Shown: positions 8,572 to 17,773 of the stretch, piece after piece
Layout: each line of letters opens with the position of its first letter
Position numbering within the stretch: the first letter of the stretch is position 1
Assembly (NCBI GenBank): GCA_041586155.1
Contig: JBFHAT010000005.1
Span: 1 to 64,000, forward strand
Source of the DNA: JBFGJH01 sp041586155
GTDB lineage: Bacteria; Actinomycetota; Acidimicrobiia; Spongiisociales; JAENVV01
DNA: 64,000 nt
Direction of reading: 5' to 3'
Position numbers and translations under genes: made by a program
Notes under the pieces: model-generated
What the model was told of the DNA's origin: nothing
What the model saw: the letters and a program-made list of their open reading frames with translations, nothing else
Databases searched by the model: none

Positions 8572-9372
8572 GTGCCGCTGACCGAGTACGTCAAACCCGC
8601 TGCCAAACTGGCCTTCGCCGCCGGGGACTTGTTCACCGGCCGTTGGCCAGGACCCAGGATCCTGATCTACCACCAGGTCAACGCGGCGCCGAAGAGAGAG
8701 ATGGAGGTCTCGATCGAGGCGTTCGCCGCGCAGCTCGAATGGCTGAACACCAACGCCGAGGTGGCCTCGCTCGCCGACGCCCTCGCCCGCCGCTCCGAGG
8801 TCGACGCCCATCGCCTGGTGGTGCTCACTTTCGACGATGGCTACGCCGATTTCTACTTCAACGGGTACCCGCTCCTTGCCGAGCGCGGGTGGCCCTTCAC
8901 CCTGTATCTGTCGAGCCACCCCATCGAGACACGGCGACCGCTGGCCGAGGGCATCGGCGCCGACCCCCTCACATGGGACCAGGTCAACGAGATGCGAGGG
9001 TCGGGCCTGGTGACACTCGGTGGCCACACCCACACTCATGCCGACCTCCGGCACGCAACCCTCGACGAAGTGTCCGCTGAGCTCGAACGCAACGACGAGA
9101 TGCTTGCGTCCCGGACCGGCGAGACCCCGCTGCATTTCGCCTACCCGTGGGGCTATTGGTCGGCCGTGGCCGATCCGGTCGTGAGGGCTCGTTACCGTTC
9201 GGCGACGCTCGGCAGTGGTGAGCCGGTGACCGCGAATTCCGATCCGTTCCTGCTCAACCGCATCCCGGTGCAGCGCTCCGACGGCGTGGCGCTCTTCCGT
9301 CGCCGGATGTGGGGCGGGCTTCGCCTCGAGGACAAGTTGCGCAGACGTATCCGCGGCTACCAAGGGCCTTGA
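8572..9372 (+). CDS. polysaccharide deacetylase (NodB / CE4 family)
   Basis: A 266-residue CE4 deacetylase with no signal peptide. The metal-binding motif TFDDG is at 86-90, where the first Asp is the catalytic base in known members. The His-containing motif GHTHTHAD is at 151-158, and FAYPWGYW marks the third motif. It would remove acetyl groups from N-acetylated sugars of a polysaccharide, exposing amines that a sulfotransferase could use. The start is GTG 8572, 13 nt after the sulfotransferase stop. Substrate unknown. Confidence 0.85.
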   Translation: MPLTEYVKPAAKLAFAAGDLFTGRWPGPRILIYHQVNAAPKREMEVSIEAFAAQLEWLNTNAEVASLADALARRSEVDAHRLVVLTFDDGYADFYFNGYPLLAERGWPFTLYLSSHPIETRRPLAEGIGADPLTWDQVNEMRGSGLVTLGGHTHTHADLRHATLDEVSAELERNDEMLASRTGETPLHFAYPWGYWSAVADPVVRARYRSATLGSGEPVTANSDPFLLNRIPVQRSDGVALFRRRMWGGLRLEDKLRRRIRGYQGP

Positions 9373-9480
9373 CCGGTCCTGGAAATCATTGGTAGACAGA
9401 GTTGACGCGCTGAGCGTGATCGGCCAACCTGGGTGAGTGACCTCCCAGGGTGCAGTCCGCCAGGCCCTGCACAGCCTCGC

Positions 9481-11724
9481 ATGACCCACGAACTCGCAAC
9501 TTCCGTCGATCGGCGGTCGTTTCTGCGCCGAGCATCAGCCGCCGGTGCGGCCGGCGTCGTTCTGGCCGCAACGGAATGGAGACCGCTGCGCGCCCTGGCG
9601 GCCAAGGACTGGTCGGACCCGACCGCATGGCCCGATGGCGTCGTACCCGGTGCCGGTGATCACGCCGAGGTGACCACGGACATCGTTCTCACCTCCTCGG
9701 TCTCGGTGGGAAGTGTCGAGATCACAGGGGGGTCCAGCCTCACGTTCGACGCGGGCGCTTCGGTCACGCTCACCACGACCGGCAACGTGGTCGTCGCGGG
9801 AACCCTGGTCATGCGACCGGCCAGCACCGTCACCCATGTCCTCCGGTTTGCCGACGTGGACGAGAGCTCCTTCGTGGGAGGGGGCATGGCGGTCCTCGCC
9901 TCCGACGTCGGATTGTGGGTCATCGGAGCCGGCCAGCTCGACATCGCCGGAACCGCCAAGAAGGGCTGGGCCCACGCCAGCTCCGACCCAACGTGGTCCG
10001 CCACCGATCAGCTCATACAGACCCCGACCGTCAAGGAGGACTACGAGGGCTTCAAGACGGTTTCATTGGGTTCAGCACTTCCCACCGTCAACGGGACCTG
10101 GACGGCCGAGGTGCTCAACCTCACCCGCAACGTGCGAATCGAGGGTTCCGCGTCGGGGCGTGCCCACATCATCGTCAGGTCCAGCCAGCCGCAATACATC
10201 CAGTACGCCGAGCTCGCGTACCTGGGACCGGAAGGCATTCTCGGCCGGTACCCCTTGCACTTCCACCACACGGGCGACGGCTCTCGCGGCAGCGTCGTCA
10301 CCGGGGTGGTGTCGCGTCACAGCCGCAACCACGCGTTCGTCCCCCACGTCAGCCATGGCATCACCTTCACCGACTGCGTGGCCTACGACACGGTCGAGTC
10401 AGCGTTCTGGTGGGACAAGGGCGACGAAACCGACGACACCGTGTGGGACACCTGCATCGCCGCCAAGGTGGCAGACACCAAGACCGCCAATGTGGCCGGC
10501 TTCATGCTGAACGGAGGCACCGGCAATGTCGTGAGGGACTCCGTTGCCGTCGGCGTGGTCTCGGGAGACAACGCCTCCGGGTTCTGGTGGCCGAGCCAGG
10601 CGAACGGTCTGCCCAACACCTGGGTCTTCGAAGGTAACACCGCCCACAACAACAGCCGGCATGGGATCTTCGTCTGGCAGAACACCTCGACGCTAGGACA
10701 TGTCATCGACGACTACGCCGCATACCACTGCGGTCTCGATGGGATCCATCACGGCGCTTACTCGAACGTCGGGTACAGCTACCAGAACAGCACGCTGTAC
10801 CGCAACGGCCGGTCCGGCCTCTCCCAGCACGCGCAGACCAACCCGACCCAGGCCGCCAAGTTCCCTGGCCGCCGCCTCTCCTTCGAGCGTCTGACCTTCA
10901 TCGGAAGCAGCTACGCGGTACGGCTCGGCAGCCACAACGCTGAGGCAGGGGTGCCGACCCTGTATCGCGATTGTGGGTTCGAGCTGCAGGCACAGAACAA
11001 GGTGCTCGTCGACGAGGGCACCCTCGAACCAGGTCATTACGACTTCGTCAACTGCGGGCTCGAGCCGAGCGACTTCGACATCTCGGTCATGCGGCCTGGG
11101 TCGCTCATCAGGGTGCAGCGAGCCAACGGGACTGCGTATCAGATCGACCACACCGGGGCCGTGACCACCATCGCCGCTTTCGACGGCGCCCGCGGCGGAT
11201 TCATCGACGTGCCACCCAGCCATTGGGCGTATGCCCCCATCACGGCGGTGGCGGCGGCCGGCATCGCCCTGGGGTACAGCGACGGGACGTTCCGGCCCGG
11301 CGAGCTGGTGACGCGAGCGCAAGCCGTCGTGTTCGTGGGTCGAGCGGCTGCGCTCCCCAACCCGTTGGGGGCCACGTCCCAGTTCAGGGACGTACCCCAA
11401 GATCACTGGGCGTTCGGGCCGATCTCGGCGGCGGTGGCTGCAGGCATCGCCGCCGGGCGTGAAGATGGCACGTTCGGACCGGGCGAGACCGCAACTCGAG
11501 CCCATATCGCCGCATTCATCTTCAGGGCGATCGGCGAGAAAGAGAACCCGACGCATGGAGGAGCCTTCACTGACGTCCCTGCCTCCGCCTGGTTCGCCGG
11601 AGTCGTGGAACGACTCGCCGAGCTGGGCGTGATCGCCGGCTACGAAGATGGGACCTTCCGCCCCAACGAGAACACCAGCCGGGCGCAGATGGCGGCAATG
11701 ATCTCCCGCGCATGGAAGTTGTGA
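9481..11724 (+). CDS. Tat-exported G8 / beta-helix protein with three SLH domains
   Basis: A 747-residue exported surface protein. The N-terminus has a twin-arginine signal, RRSFLR at 11-16 followed by ASAAGAAGVVLAA. Residues about 40-170 resemble a G8 domain (AKDWSDPTAWPDG...), known from CEMIP-like proteins. The middle, about 180-560, has the short-turn repeats of a right-handed beta-helix (for example NHAFVPHVSHGITFTDC), the fold of many polysaccharide lyases and hydrolases. Three SLH domains fill about 573-747, each with the pattern DVP..HWA...I......I..GY.DGTF.P...TRAQ. SLH domains anchor proteins to the cell wall. ATG 9481 is chosen so the Tat signal is N-terminal; GTG 9433 is the alternative. 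The catalytic role is unproven. Confidence 0.8.
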   Translation: MTHELATSVDRRSFLRRASAAGAAGVVLAATEWRPLRALAAKDWSDPTAWPDGVVPGAGDHAEVTTDIVLTSSVSVGSVEITGGSSLTFDAGASVTLTTTGNVVVAGTLVMRPASTVTHVLRFADVDESSFVGGGMAVLASDVGLWVIGAGQLDIAGTAKKGWAHASSDPTWSATDQLIQTPTVKEDYEGFKTVSLGSALPTVNGTWTAEVLNLTRNVRIEGSASGRAHIIVRSSQPQYIQYAELAYLGPEGILGRYPLHFHHTGDGSRGSVVTGVVSRHSRNHAFVPHVSHGITFTDCVAYDTVESAFWWDKGDETDDTVWDTCIAAKVADTKTANVAGFMLNGGTGNVVRDSVAVGVVSGDNASGFWWPSQANGLPNTWVFEGNTAHNNSRHGIFVWQNTSTLGHVIDDYAAYHCGLDGIHHGAYSNVGYSYQNSTLYRNGRSGLSQHAQTNPTQAAKFPGRRLSFERLTFIGSSYAVRLGSHNAEAGVPTLYRDCGFELQAQNKVLVDEGTLEPGHYDFVNCGLEPSDFDISVMRPGSLIRVQRANGTAYQIDHTGAVTTIAAFDGARGGFIDVPPSHWAYAPITAVAAAGIALGYSDGTFRPGELVTRAQAVVFVGRAAALPNPLGATSQFRDVPQDHWAFGPISAAVAAGIAAGREDGTFGPGETATRAHIAAFIFRAIGEKENPTHGGAFTDVPASAWFAGVVERLAELGVIAGYEDGTFRPNENTSRAQMAAMISRAWKL

Positions 11725-11751
11725 TCGGACAGCACGGTTAGCCTGACCGGG

Positions 11752-12906
11752 ATGCGCGTCCTCCATGTGATCGACGGGTTGGGGGGATCCGGCGGCGCCG
11801 AGAACCGCATGTGCGAAGAGGTCCTCGAGCTCGCCGGCCAGACCGACCCGCCCCAGCAGATGGTCGTTCGACTGTACGAGCGCGACTTTCTACAGCCTCG
11901 CTTGGAGGAGGCCGGTGTTGCCGTCGTGGCGCTCGGGCTGGCCGGAGCGCGAGGAGCTCGCAACTGGCCCCTGGCGGCGTGGCGTCTCGTGCAGATCACT
12001 CGGAGGTTTCGCCCAGACGTGATCCATACGTCACTGTTCTCTGCGAACCTGGCCGGCCAGCTGGCCGGGATCGCCACCCGCACTCCCGTCGTGTCGACGA
12101 TGACCCTGACCGGCGACATGCGCCTGCACCGGATGCTGCAACCGGGGGCGGCGTCATGGCGAGCAGGTCTGCTTCGCTGGATCGCCGCCCGAGTGGCCAA
12201 GATGGCTCCCGTCGAATACCGGGCCATCACCCACGACGTCAAGGACACGTCGTGCGTGGCGATGCCGTTCCCGCCGGACCGAGTGTTCGTCATCCCTCGA
12301 GGTCTCGCTCCTACGAGGGGAACGGCCCCGAGCGATCGGTCTCGCTTCGGTCTACCCGATGGCGTACCCCTGTTCGTCAACGTCGGGCGGCTCACCAAGC
12401 AGAAAGGACAGACGCTGCTCATCGAGGCATTCAGCCGGATCAGACAGGACATCCCCGATGCGATCTTGGCCATTGCCGGTGAGCGGAGCGACGCCACTCA
12501 CGACGTCGAACGAGCAGTGACGTCACATCAGTTGAACGGCGCCGTCCACCTCCTCGGGTTCCGGTCCGACCTCGACCAGCTGCTGGCATCAGCCGACATC
12601 TTCTTGTTCAGCTCTCTGGCTGAAGGTCTCGGCACGGCCGTCCTCGAAGCGGTCGTCGCCGGCCTACCCGTCGTCACCTTCGACATCCCGCCGGTGACCG
12701 AGGTGGTGGACGGTGCGCCTGGTGTGACCATCGTGCCGATGGAAGACGCCGCTGCGCTGGCTGCCGCCGCAGTGAACGCCTGGCGCACGCTGCAGGCCGG
12801 AGAGCGAACCGGCGATGGTCGAGCGTGGGTCTACGACCGCTACGAGCTCGGAGTCGTCGGGTCCCGGCTCAGACGGGAGCTGGAGCGGGTTGCCGGCTCA
12901 GCCTGA
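11752..12906 (+). CDS. GT4-family glycosyltransferase
   Basis: A 384-residue GT-B fold transferase of family 4. The N-terminal domain opens with VLHVIDGLGGSGGAE, the usual acceptor-side glycine loop. The C-terminal domain has FVNVGRLTKQKGQ, the donor-site signature, and the EX7E motif at E291-E299 (EGLGTAVLE). It would add a sugar from an NDP donor with retention. It begins 27 nt after the SLH protein gene and its 3' end overlaps the convergent hydrolase gene by 9 nt. Confidence 0.85.
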   Translation: MRVLHVIDGLGGSGGAENRMCEEVLELAGQTDPPQQMVVRLYERDFLQPRLEEAGVAVVALGLAGARGARNWPLAAWRLVQITRRFRPDVIHTSLFSANLAGQLAGIATRTPVVSTMTLTGDMRLHRMLQPGAASWRAGLLRWIAARVAKMAPVEYRAITHDVKDTSCVAMPFPPDRVFVIPRGLAPTRGTAPSDRSRFGLPDGVPLFVNVGRLTKQKGQTLLIEAFSRIRQDIPDAILAIAGERSDATHDVERAVTSHQLNGAVHLLGFRSDLDQLLASADIFLFSSLAEGLGTAVLEAVVAGLPVVTFDIPPVTEVVDGAPGVTIVPMEDAAALAAAAVNAWRTLQAGERTGDGRAWVYDRYELGVVGSRLRRELERVAGSA

Positions 12907-13791
12907 CCCGAGCTCGAACGACGCCGTCATCCATTCCCAGATCAAGTCTCCAAGCGCTTCCTGGGTCGGTAGCGCCGCCCGGCCGTGGACTTTGCCGTCG
13001 AGGACCTCGATCTGCATCGCTGGACCGGCTCGCTCGACCAGGGCTTCCAAGCGGCCGGGCAACGCCGCCTGGAAATCCTCCCATCCGTCCTCGGTACCGA
13101 ACACGAACAAGACCGGGACGCCTCGCTCGATCACTCCCGTCAACGCATCCAAGAACGGACGACTCACCCAGGGCGGCGTGCCGTCGCCGGGCCGGATTCG
13201 AGCCAATGCCGCCCTGGCTTTCGTTCGCGCCAATATCCGAGCGGCCCCTGCGATGCGCGCCAGCTGCTTGGGTTTCAGGAGCATCGTCGGCTCGAGCGCT
13301 CCCACTCCCCGGCTCATGAACTCCAGTGTGGATCCCTCCGCCAGCCTGGTGGCGGTACCCTCGCCGCGATCGAAGTCGCGCACCAGAGGGGCGATCAGCA
13401 CCAGGCCGGCCAGATCTTCGATGCGGTCCGCCGCCGCCAGCGCGTTCCTGGCGCCGAAACACTGACCGATGAGCACGTGTCGGCTCACACCCCGGCTTCG
13501 TAGCGAATCGACGGCCCCCACGACGTCAGCGGCGAAATAACGGTTCGATCCCATCTCCCCGATCAAGCCTGTGCTGTCCCCGGCTCCGTGATAGTCGAAT
13601 CGCAAGGTGCGGACTCCGACGGAGGCAAGGCGGGTTTCCAGCGGGGTCCACAGCGGGCTGCGGGTCACGGCCGCCGTGTAACCCCCGCCGCGCAAGACCG
13701 TGACTCCAAGTGAACCGGGTTGGTCGGGCTCGGTGCAAGTTCCAAAAAGCGTCTCACCGGCGGCTTCGAAGAAGAGCGGATGAGTTGTCAT
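12898..13791 (-). CDS. alpha/beta hydrolase, exosortase-A-associated hydrolase 1 type
   Basis: A 297-residue alpha/beta hydrolase. VLRGGGYTAAVTRSPLW, LRFDYHGAGDS (63-73) and the elbow GQCFGAR, where Cys111 takes the place of the serine nucleophile, are the pattern I recall for hydrolase 1 of exosortase-A / PEP-CTERM loci. ATG 13791 overlaps the stop of the next hydrolase (ATGA) and follows GGGGGCGG; the frame upstream to 13950 is antisense overlap. It is the last gene of a five-gene minus-strand operon. No exosortase or PEP-CTERM gene is in view, so the role here is open. Confidence 0.7.
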   Translation of the reverse strand: MTTHPLFFEAAGETLFGTCTEPDQPGSLGVTVLRGGGYTAAVTRSPLWTPLETRLASVGVRTLRFDYHGAGDSTGLIGEMGSNRYFAADVVGAVDSLRSRGVSRHVLIGQCFGARNALAAADRIEDLAGLVLIAPLVRDFDRGEGTATRLAEGSTLEFMSRGVGALEPTMLLKPKQLARIAGAARILARTKARAALARIRPGDGTPPWVSRPFLDALTGVIERGVPVLFVFGTEDGWEDFQAALPGRLEALVERAGPAMQIEVLDGKVHGRAALPTQEALGDLIWEWMTASFELGSG

Positions 13792-14666
13792 CGATCCGCC
13801 CCCAGGTTCTCCACCCAGGCAACCGTCTGGTCGATGAGCAGCCTGGTCAGCATCTTGTTCTCTTCTGTCTCGAACCGGTCGGCTTCGAACCACCACGCTT
13901 CCTCGTGACCCGTGGAGGACGCCGTGACCTCGACACCTGCATCCTGCCACCCAGCCGCGACAAGGGCCAGATCCTCGGCCAGCTCGGAACGGCGCGACAC
14001 CTGCAGCACGAGCGCTGCCTCGGAGGCGGCTTCGCTGATCAGTCGGGGAACGTCGATCGGCGCGACCGACCGATGGAGGTCACGCTCGATGAGGTAGTCG
14101 AGAACGACCAGACTGCCTTCGTTCTCGAGCATCGTGACGAGATCGGATCCCGAATGGCGCTTGTCTGCGCCGGAGGTCAGCTCCTGGACCTGCCGCACCC
14201 TGATGATGTCGGCCAGATATCCCGCCGGATCGATGACCGGATCCCAGAGCACGAGCGGTGCCCCACCGCGCCGGACGGCTGCCCGGGCTGCCACGATGCC
14301 ACCCCACCGCACCCCCATCAGGATCATGCGATCAGGACGACAACGCTCGGCGAGGGCACCGGCGGCAGCGTCGGCGTCGTCGGTCATGGACGCAACGGTC
14401 ATCCCGCCGGGCACGTCGTCACTCAGACCCGTATTGCGGTATTGGAATCGCTGCACGGCCGCTCCGGCTGCGGCCAGCGCACGCGCCAAGAGCACTTCAC
14501 GCCGATAGTTCTTGAAGTACTCGGCGTAGATCGGGCTGCAGATCACCACTCCCGTCCCACTGGGCTGATCGGGCAGATACCGATGCCCGAAGAGCCCCGG
14601 ACCAACTAGATCAGCTTCTTCGAGGAATCCCTCCGCCTGGCGAACAGCTCCCGCTCCAGGGCTCAT
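13788..14666 (-). CDS. alpha/beta hydrolase, exosortase-A-associated hydrolase 2 type
   Basis: A 292-residue alpha/beta-fold protein. ICSPIYAEYFKNYRRE (42-57) and FQYRNTGLSDD (74-84) are family features. The nucleophile elbow reads GVRWGG with Arg120 where Ser is expected, so classical serine hydrolysis is unlikely. The same substitution, as I recall, is typical of exosortase-A-associated hydrolase 2 proteins, which always sit beside hydrolase 1, as here. It overlaps both neighbours by ATGA. Function unknown even in the family; a role in modifying an exported polysaccharide is a guess from context. Confidence 0.65.
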   Translation of the reverse strand: MSPGAGAVRQAEGFLEEADLVGPGLFGHRYLPDQPSGTGVVICSPIYAEYFKNYRREVLLARALAAAGAAVQRFQYRNTGLSDDVPGGMTVASMTDDADAAAGALAERCRPDRMILMGVRWGGIVAARAAVRRGGAPLVLWDPVIDPAGYLADIIRVRQVQELTSGADKRHSGSDLVTMLENEGSLVVLDYLIERDLHRSVAPIDVPRLISEAASEAALVLQVSRRSELAEDLALVAAGWQDAGVEVTASSTGHEEAWWFEADRFETEENKMLTRLLIDQTVAWVENLGADR

Positions 14667-15775
14667 CCGGCCCCCTCGCCCGCCGGCGCAGCTTCACTCG
14701 CGTCGACGCCTCGCCCGCTTCCCTGTCCGGCCCGTCGGCTGCTGGCTTCTTCGCGCATCGCCAGCAACCGACCGCTGGGACCGACTGGTCGGAGCAGTGC
14801 GAAATCGACGGCATCGGTCGCACCGAGGGCGTACTTGTGGGGCTCGGACCCTCTGAGCAGATCCAGGCTGGACAACCCTTCGCTTCGCGCCCAGTCGAGG
14901 GCAGTCACGGTGAGGGCGATACCGATGCCGTATCGGGCAAATTCGGGATTCCATCCTGTTTTGTAGCTGGCGAACGTTGTGCGGTGCCTGAACCCGAGGA
15001 GACCGGCGATCGCTTCGCCGTCCTTCTCCATCAGCAACAGCCACGGCCCGTCAGGTCCAGTCGCTCGCCGGGCGACGTCCGACAGGAAACGCAGGCGAAG
15101 CTCGTCGAACAGCCCGCCACCTCGACCATCCCAGCGGCTGGCGTGCAGCTCTTGAAGCGAGCTGAGCCCGTCGGCGACCGCCGGGCCTGGCGAGACCCAT
15201 CGTGGCTTCACGCCGAGCCCTTCGAGCTGTCGAGCTCGGCGTCTCACGTTCTCCCGCATCTTCTTCGACCAACGACCCTCGATGTCGTCGCTCAGCTGGA
15301 ACGCCGGGCACCGAATCCGGTCCACCACGGTAGCTCCGGCGATCCGCAGCAATGCCGGTTCGTGCTGCTCGGCCACCGACTCGAACAGCAGCGTGCGGCC
15401 GGACCCCGTCTCGATGGCCGCTGCCACCAGCGCATGCTCGACGTCGCCGCCTGTCTCGCAAATGGGTCCGAGATGGTCGCCCGCCCCCGCGCCGGACCCG
15501 GCGAGACCCAAATAGCGAAGTGGCACGGGAACTCGCCTGTGGACTCGGCGTTGCAGCTCGGACAGCGCCAGCAGGCCAAGGAGAGTCCCATCATCGTCGC
15601 GAGCGGTGAGCACAGTCAGGGCTGCGTTGGGCTCGAGCACCTCATGCCAGGAGCGAATCCAGCTCGCCGTTTGGAAGAAGTTCGACACCCCGGCTCGGGC
15701 GAACAGACGATCCCATTCACCCTCCAACTCGTCGAGCGCTTCATCGCCCGGAACGGCGGACACCTGAACAGTCAT
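14663..15775 (-). CDS. GNAT / CelD-like acyltransferase
   Basis: A 370-residue protein of the CelD/BcsL-type GNAT group, related to FemAB-like transferases. The N-terminal half carries SNFFQTASWIRSWHEVLEP, a signature of this group, and the C-terminal half has the acyl-CoA-binding-like segment GEAIAGLLGFRHRTTFASYK. Members occur in cellulose and exopolysaccharide loci and are thought to acylate sugars. The C-terminal ~30 residues are low complexity. ATGA overlaps on both sides tie it into the operon. Confidence 0.75.
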   Translation of the reverse strand: MTVQVSAVPGDEALDELEGEWDRLFARAGVSNFFQTASWIRSWHEVLEPNAALTVLTARDDDGTLLGLLALSELQRRVHRRVPVPLRYLGLAGSGAGAGDHLGPICETGGDVEHALVAAAIETGSGRTLLFESVAEQHEPALLRIAGATVVDRIRCPAFQLSDDIEGRWSKKMRENVRRRARQLEGLGVKPRWVSPGPAVADGLSSLQELHASRWDGRGGGLFDELRLRFLSDVARRATGPDGPWLLLMEKDGEAIAGLLGFRHRTTFASYKTGWNPEFARYGIGIALTVTALDWARSEGLSSLDLLRGSEPHKYALGATDAVDFALLRPVGPSGRLLAMREEASSRRAGQGSGRGVDASEAAPAGEGAG

Positions 15776-16896
15776 GGCCGGGCCGATTCCTCGACTTCGT
15801 ACATCGTCAGCAATTGTCGGACGATGACGTCGGGCGTGAAGGCTTCGGCTTTACGTCGGCCTTCCGCCCCGCACGACATCCGTAGTTCGGCGCTCTCCGC
15901 CAGTTGCTTGATCCGGGCGGCGGCCAAGCCGGTATCACCGGGCGGAAACAGGAGACCGGCCTGGCCGTCGGTGTCCAGAAGCTGACGGATCGGCTCGAGG
16001 TCGGACGCCACGACCGGAATCCCGTTGAGCATCGCCTCGGCCGTGATGCGGGAGAACGATTCATCGCGAGATGCCACGAGCACGATGTCGCATTGTTCAT
16101 AGATGCGACGAACGTCGGAGTCAGGCCCGCGCATCACGAGGTCGACTCCTTGAATTGCATCCAGCTGCTGCCATACGGGGGTTGCGTAGTCGGAATCGAG
16201 CCTTTTCGTGAAGAGGCGCCACTGCAGATCCAGGCCGCGACAGCCTTCGATGATGTCGGGAAGCAGATCGAAGCCCTTGCGATGACGGCCGGCGCTGAGA
16301 TACCCGACGACGAGGGGCCCATCACCGTCACTTCTCTCGGCGACGACATCAGCCGGATCGATCGGGTTAGGGACGATGGTCACCTCGTCCCACGTACACA
16401 GGCCATTCTCGACAGCAACCGACGCGGCGGTGCGAGACACCGCGGCAAACCGGGGGCGCTGCAGCAACCACCGGAGAATGGGCCCGAGCCTCCGACCCCA
16501 CGGTGAACCGACCGGGTCGTGCACCCATACGGTGACCGGCGCACGGGTGACCAATGCTGGGAGCACCGACAGGCTGAGCGCCCGGGTGGCGTTGGCGTGA
16601 ATCGCATCGATTCTCGTGCGATGCCGAAGGGACCATCGCGCCAGTCTCAACGCCGCCCATATCCGATGCATTCGGTTGGGAAAGCGCGGCTTCCATGGCA
16701 AGTCGATCGTCTCTTCGGCCAGCCCTCGTTCCCGGACGAGCGCTCCGAATTCACCCTGCATCGGCGCCGCGAGCATCCTCACGACGCGCGGCCCGATCTC
16801 CTCGAGCAGCGTCGCCAGACTCCGGTTCGAGCCGCCGAGTGGCGCCGGAACCGCGACGAAGAGCACCACCGGCCGTGCCGGCTGGTCGGGACTCAT
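15772..16896 (-). CDS. GT4-family glycosyltransferase
   Basis: A 374-residue GT-B transferase. The N-terminal glycine loop is APLGGSNRSL (18-27), the donor-side strand reads VVGYLSAGRHRKGFD, and the EX7E motif is E279-E287 in RDESFSRITAEA. It belongs with the other GT4 enzyme 3 kb away in building the polysaccharide repeat unit. It overlaps the sulfotransferase upstream and the GNAT gene downstream by ATGA, so all three are translationally coupled. Confidence 0.85.
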   Translation of the reverse strand: MSPDQPARPVVLFVAVPAPLGGSNRSLATLLEEIGPRVVRMLAAPMQGEFGALVRERGLAEETIDLPWKPRFPNRMHRIWAALRLARWSLRHRTRIDAIHANATRALSLSVLPALVTRAPVTVWVHDPVGSPWGRRLGPILRWLLQRPRFAAVSRTAASVAVENGLCTWDEVTIVPNPIDPADVVAERSDGDGPLVVGYLSAGRHRKGFDLLPDIIEGCRGLDLQWRLFTKRLDSDYATPVWQQLDAIQGVDLVMRGPDSDVRRIYEQCDIVLVASRDESFSRITAEAMLNGIPVVASDLEPIRQLLDTDGQAGLLFPPGDTGLAAARIKQLAESAELRMSCGAEGRRKAEAFTPDVIVRQLLTMYEVEESARP

Positions 16897-17726
16897 GCTC
16901 GTCCCCAGAGATCAAAGCCGGGACCCACCAGCGAGCGCAGGTCTGCGAGGTCATCTGCCAATTGGTCCCAGATCCAGGCCTCGGTCGAAGGATCGATGTC
17001 GAGTGTGTCCCGCTCCAGCGGCCTGCTCAACGCCACCCGAAGACGCTGTTTGGCGAAGCGGGGCATCATGCGGCTCACTGCCGTGCCTCGAGCGGCTCTG
17101 CGCACCCGGTTGACGATCCCTGGTGCCTGGCGCTTGTCGGCGGTGCGGTTGAGTTCGCGCTCCACCGTCGCGATCGGCACGGTCGGATCGACCCCGATGA
17201 ACGAGAAGATCTCATCGAGGACGGCTTCGCGCTCGTTGAGGAGCCGGTCCGACGACACCACCATGATCTGATCGCGAGGGAAGTGATCGAGGTAGAGGCG
17301 CAACTGGTAGGCGTACCTACTGACATCGAGGTAGTCGGGACTCGCCCGCAGCGCCTCGGCGATCGGTCGTTCCTCCCTGCCCCTGTCGACGTAGTGGGCG
17401 TATTGGCTGCGGATCCGTGCCACCGGATCCCGGATGACATACACGAGCTGGATCGCCGGATACTCCTTGGCGATGCGAGCGGGCACGTCGGGAATCTTGG
17501 GTGCCTGCGAGTAACTGGTAGAGGCTTCGCCAATCGCCGTCTCGTCCCCGGCGTCGGCGAACAGCGACAGATACCAGTCGAGCCCCCGCGCCATGTTGAC
17601 CGAGAAATAATGCGGTTCCTTGCGCTGGGGCATGAAGACGTCCGGGTGGGACCGCAGATACGCCGAGAGGCTCGTCGTGCCCGATTTGGCGGCACCGATC
17701 ACCATGAATGTCGGATGTCTCGTCAC
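16893..17726 (-). CDS. sulfotransferase family protein (2 of 4)
   Basis: A 277-residue sulfotransferase. The 5'-PSB loop GAAKSGTTSL is at 11-20, KEPHYFS (36-42) follows as in heparan-type enzymes, and the 3'-PB segment is YVIRDPVARIRSQYAHY. GTG 17726 has GGGGGGTGAACGC just upstream and puts the core fold right at the N-terminus, so it is preferred to 17747. It is the first gene of the five-gene minus-strand operon ending at 12898. Confidence 0.85.
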   Translation of the reverse strand: MTRHPTFMVIGAAKSGTTSLSAYLRSHPDVFMPQRKEPHYFSVNMARGLDWYLSLFADAGDETAIGEASTSYSQAPKIPDVPARIAKEYPAIQLVYVIRDPVARIRSQYAHYVDRGREERPIAEALRASPDYLDVSRYAYQLRLYLDHFPRDQIMVVSSDRLLNEREAVLDEIFSFIGVDPTVPIATVERELNRTADKRQAPGIVNRVRRAARGTAVSRMMPRFAKQRLRVALSRPLERDTLDIDPSTEAWIWDQLADDLADLRSLVGPGFDLWGRA

Positions 17727-17773
17727 GCGTTCACCCCCCTGGACCATCGGATGTTAGCCAGGGAGGGTCCCGG

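Noticed and set aside
11725..11751. Possible terminator between the SLH protein and the glycosyltransferase
   Set aside because: The 27-bp gap has no stem-loop, so the genes are treated as one transcript.
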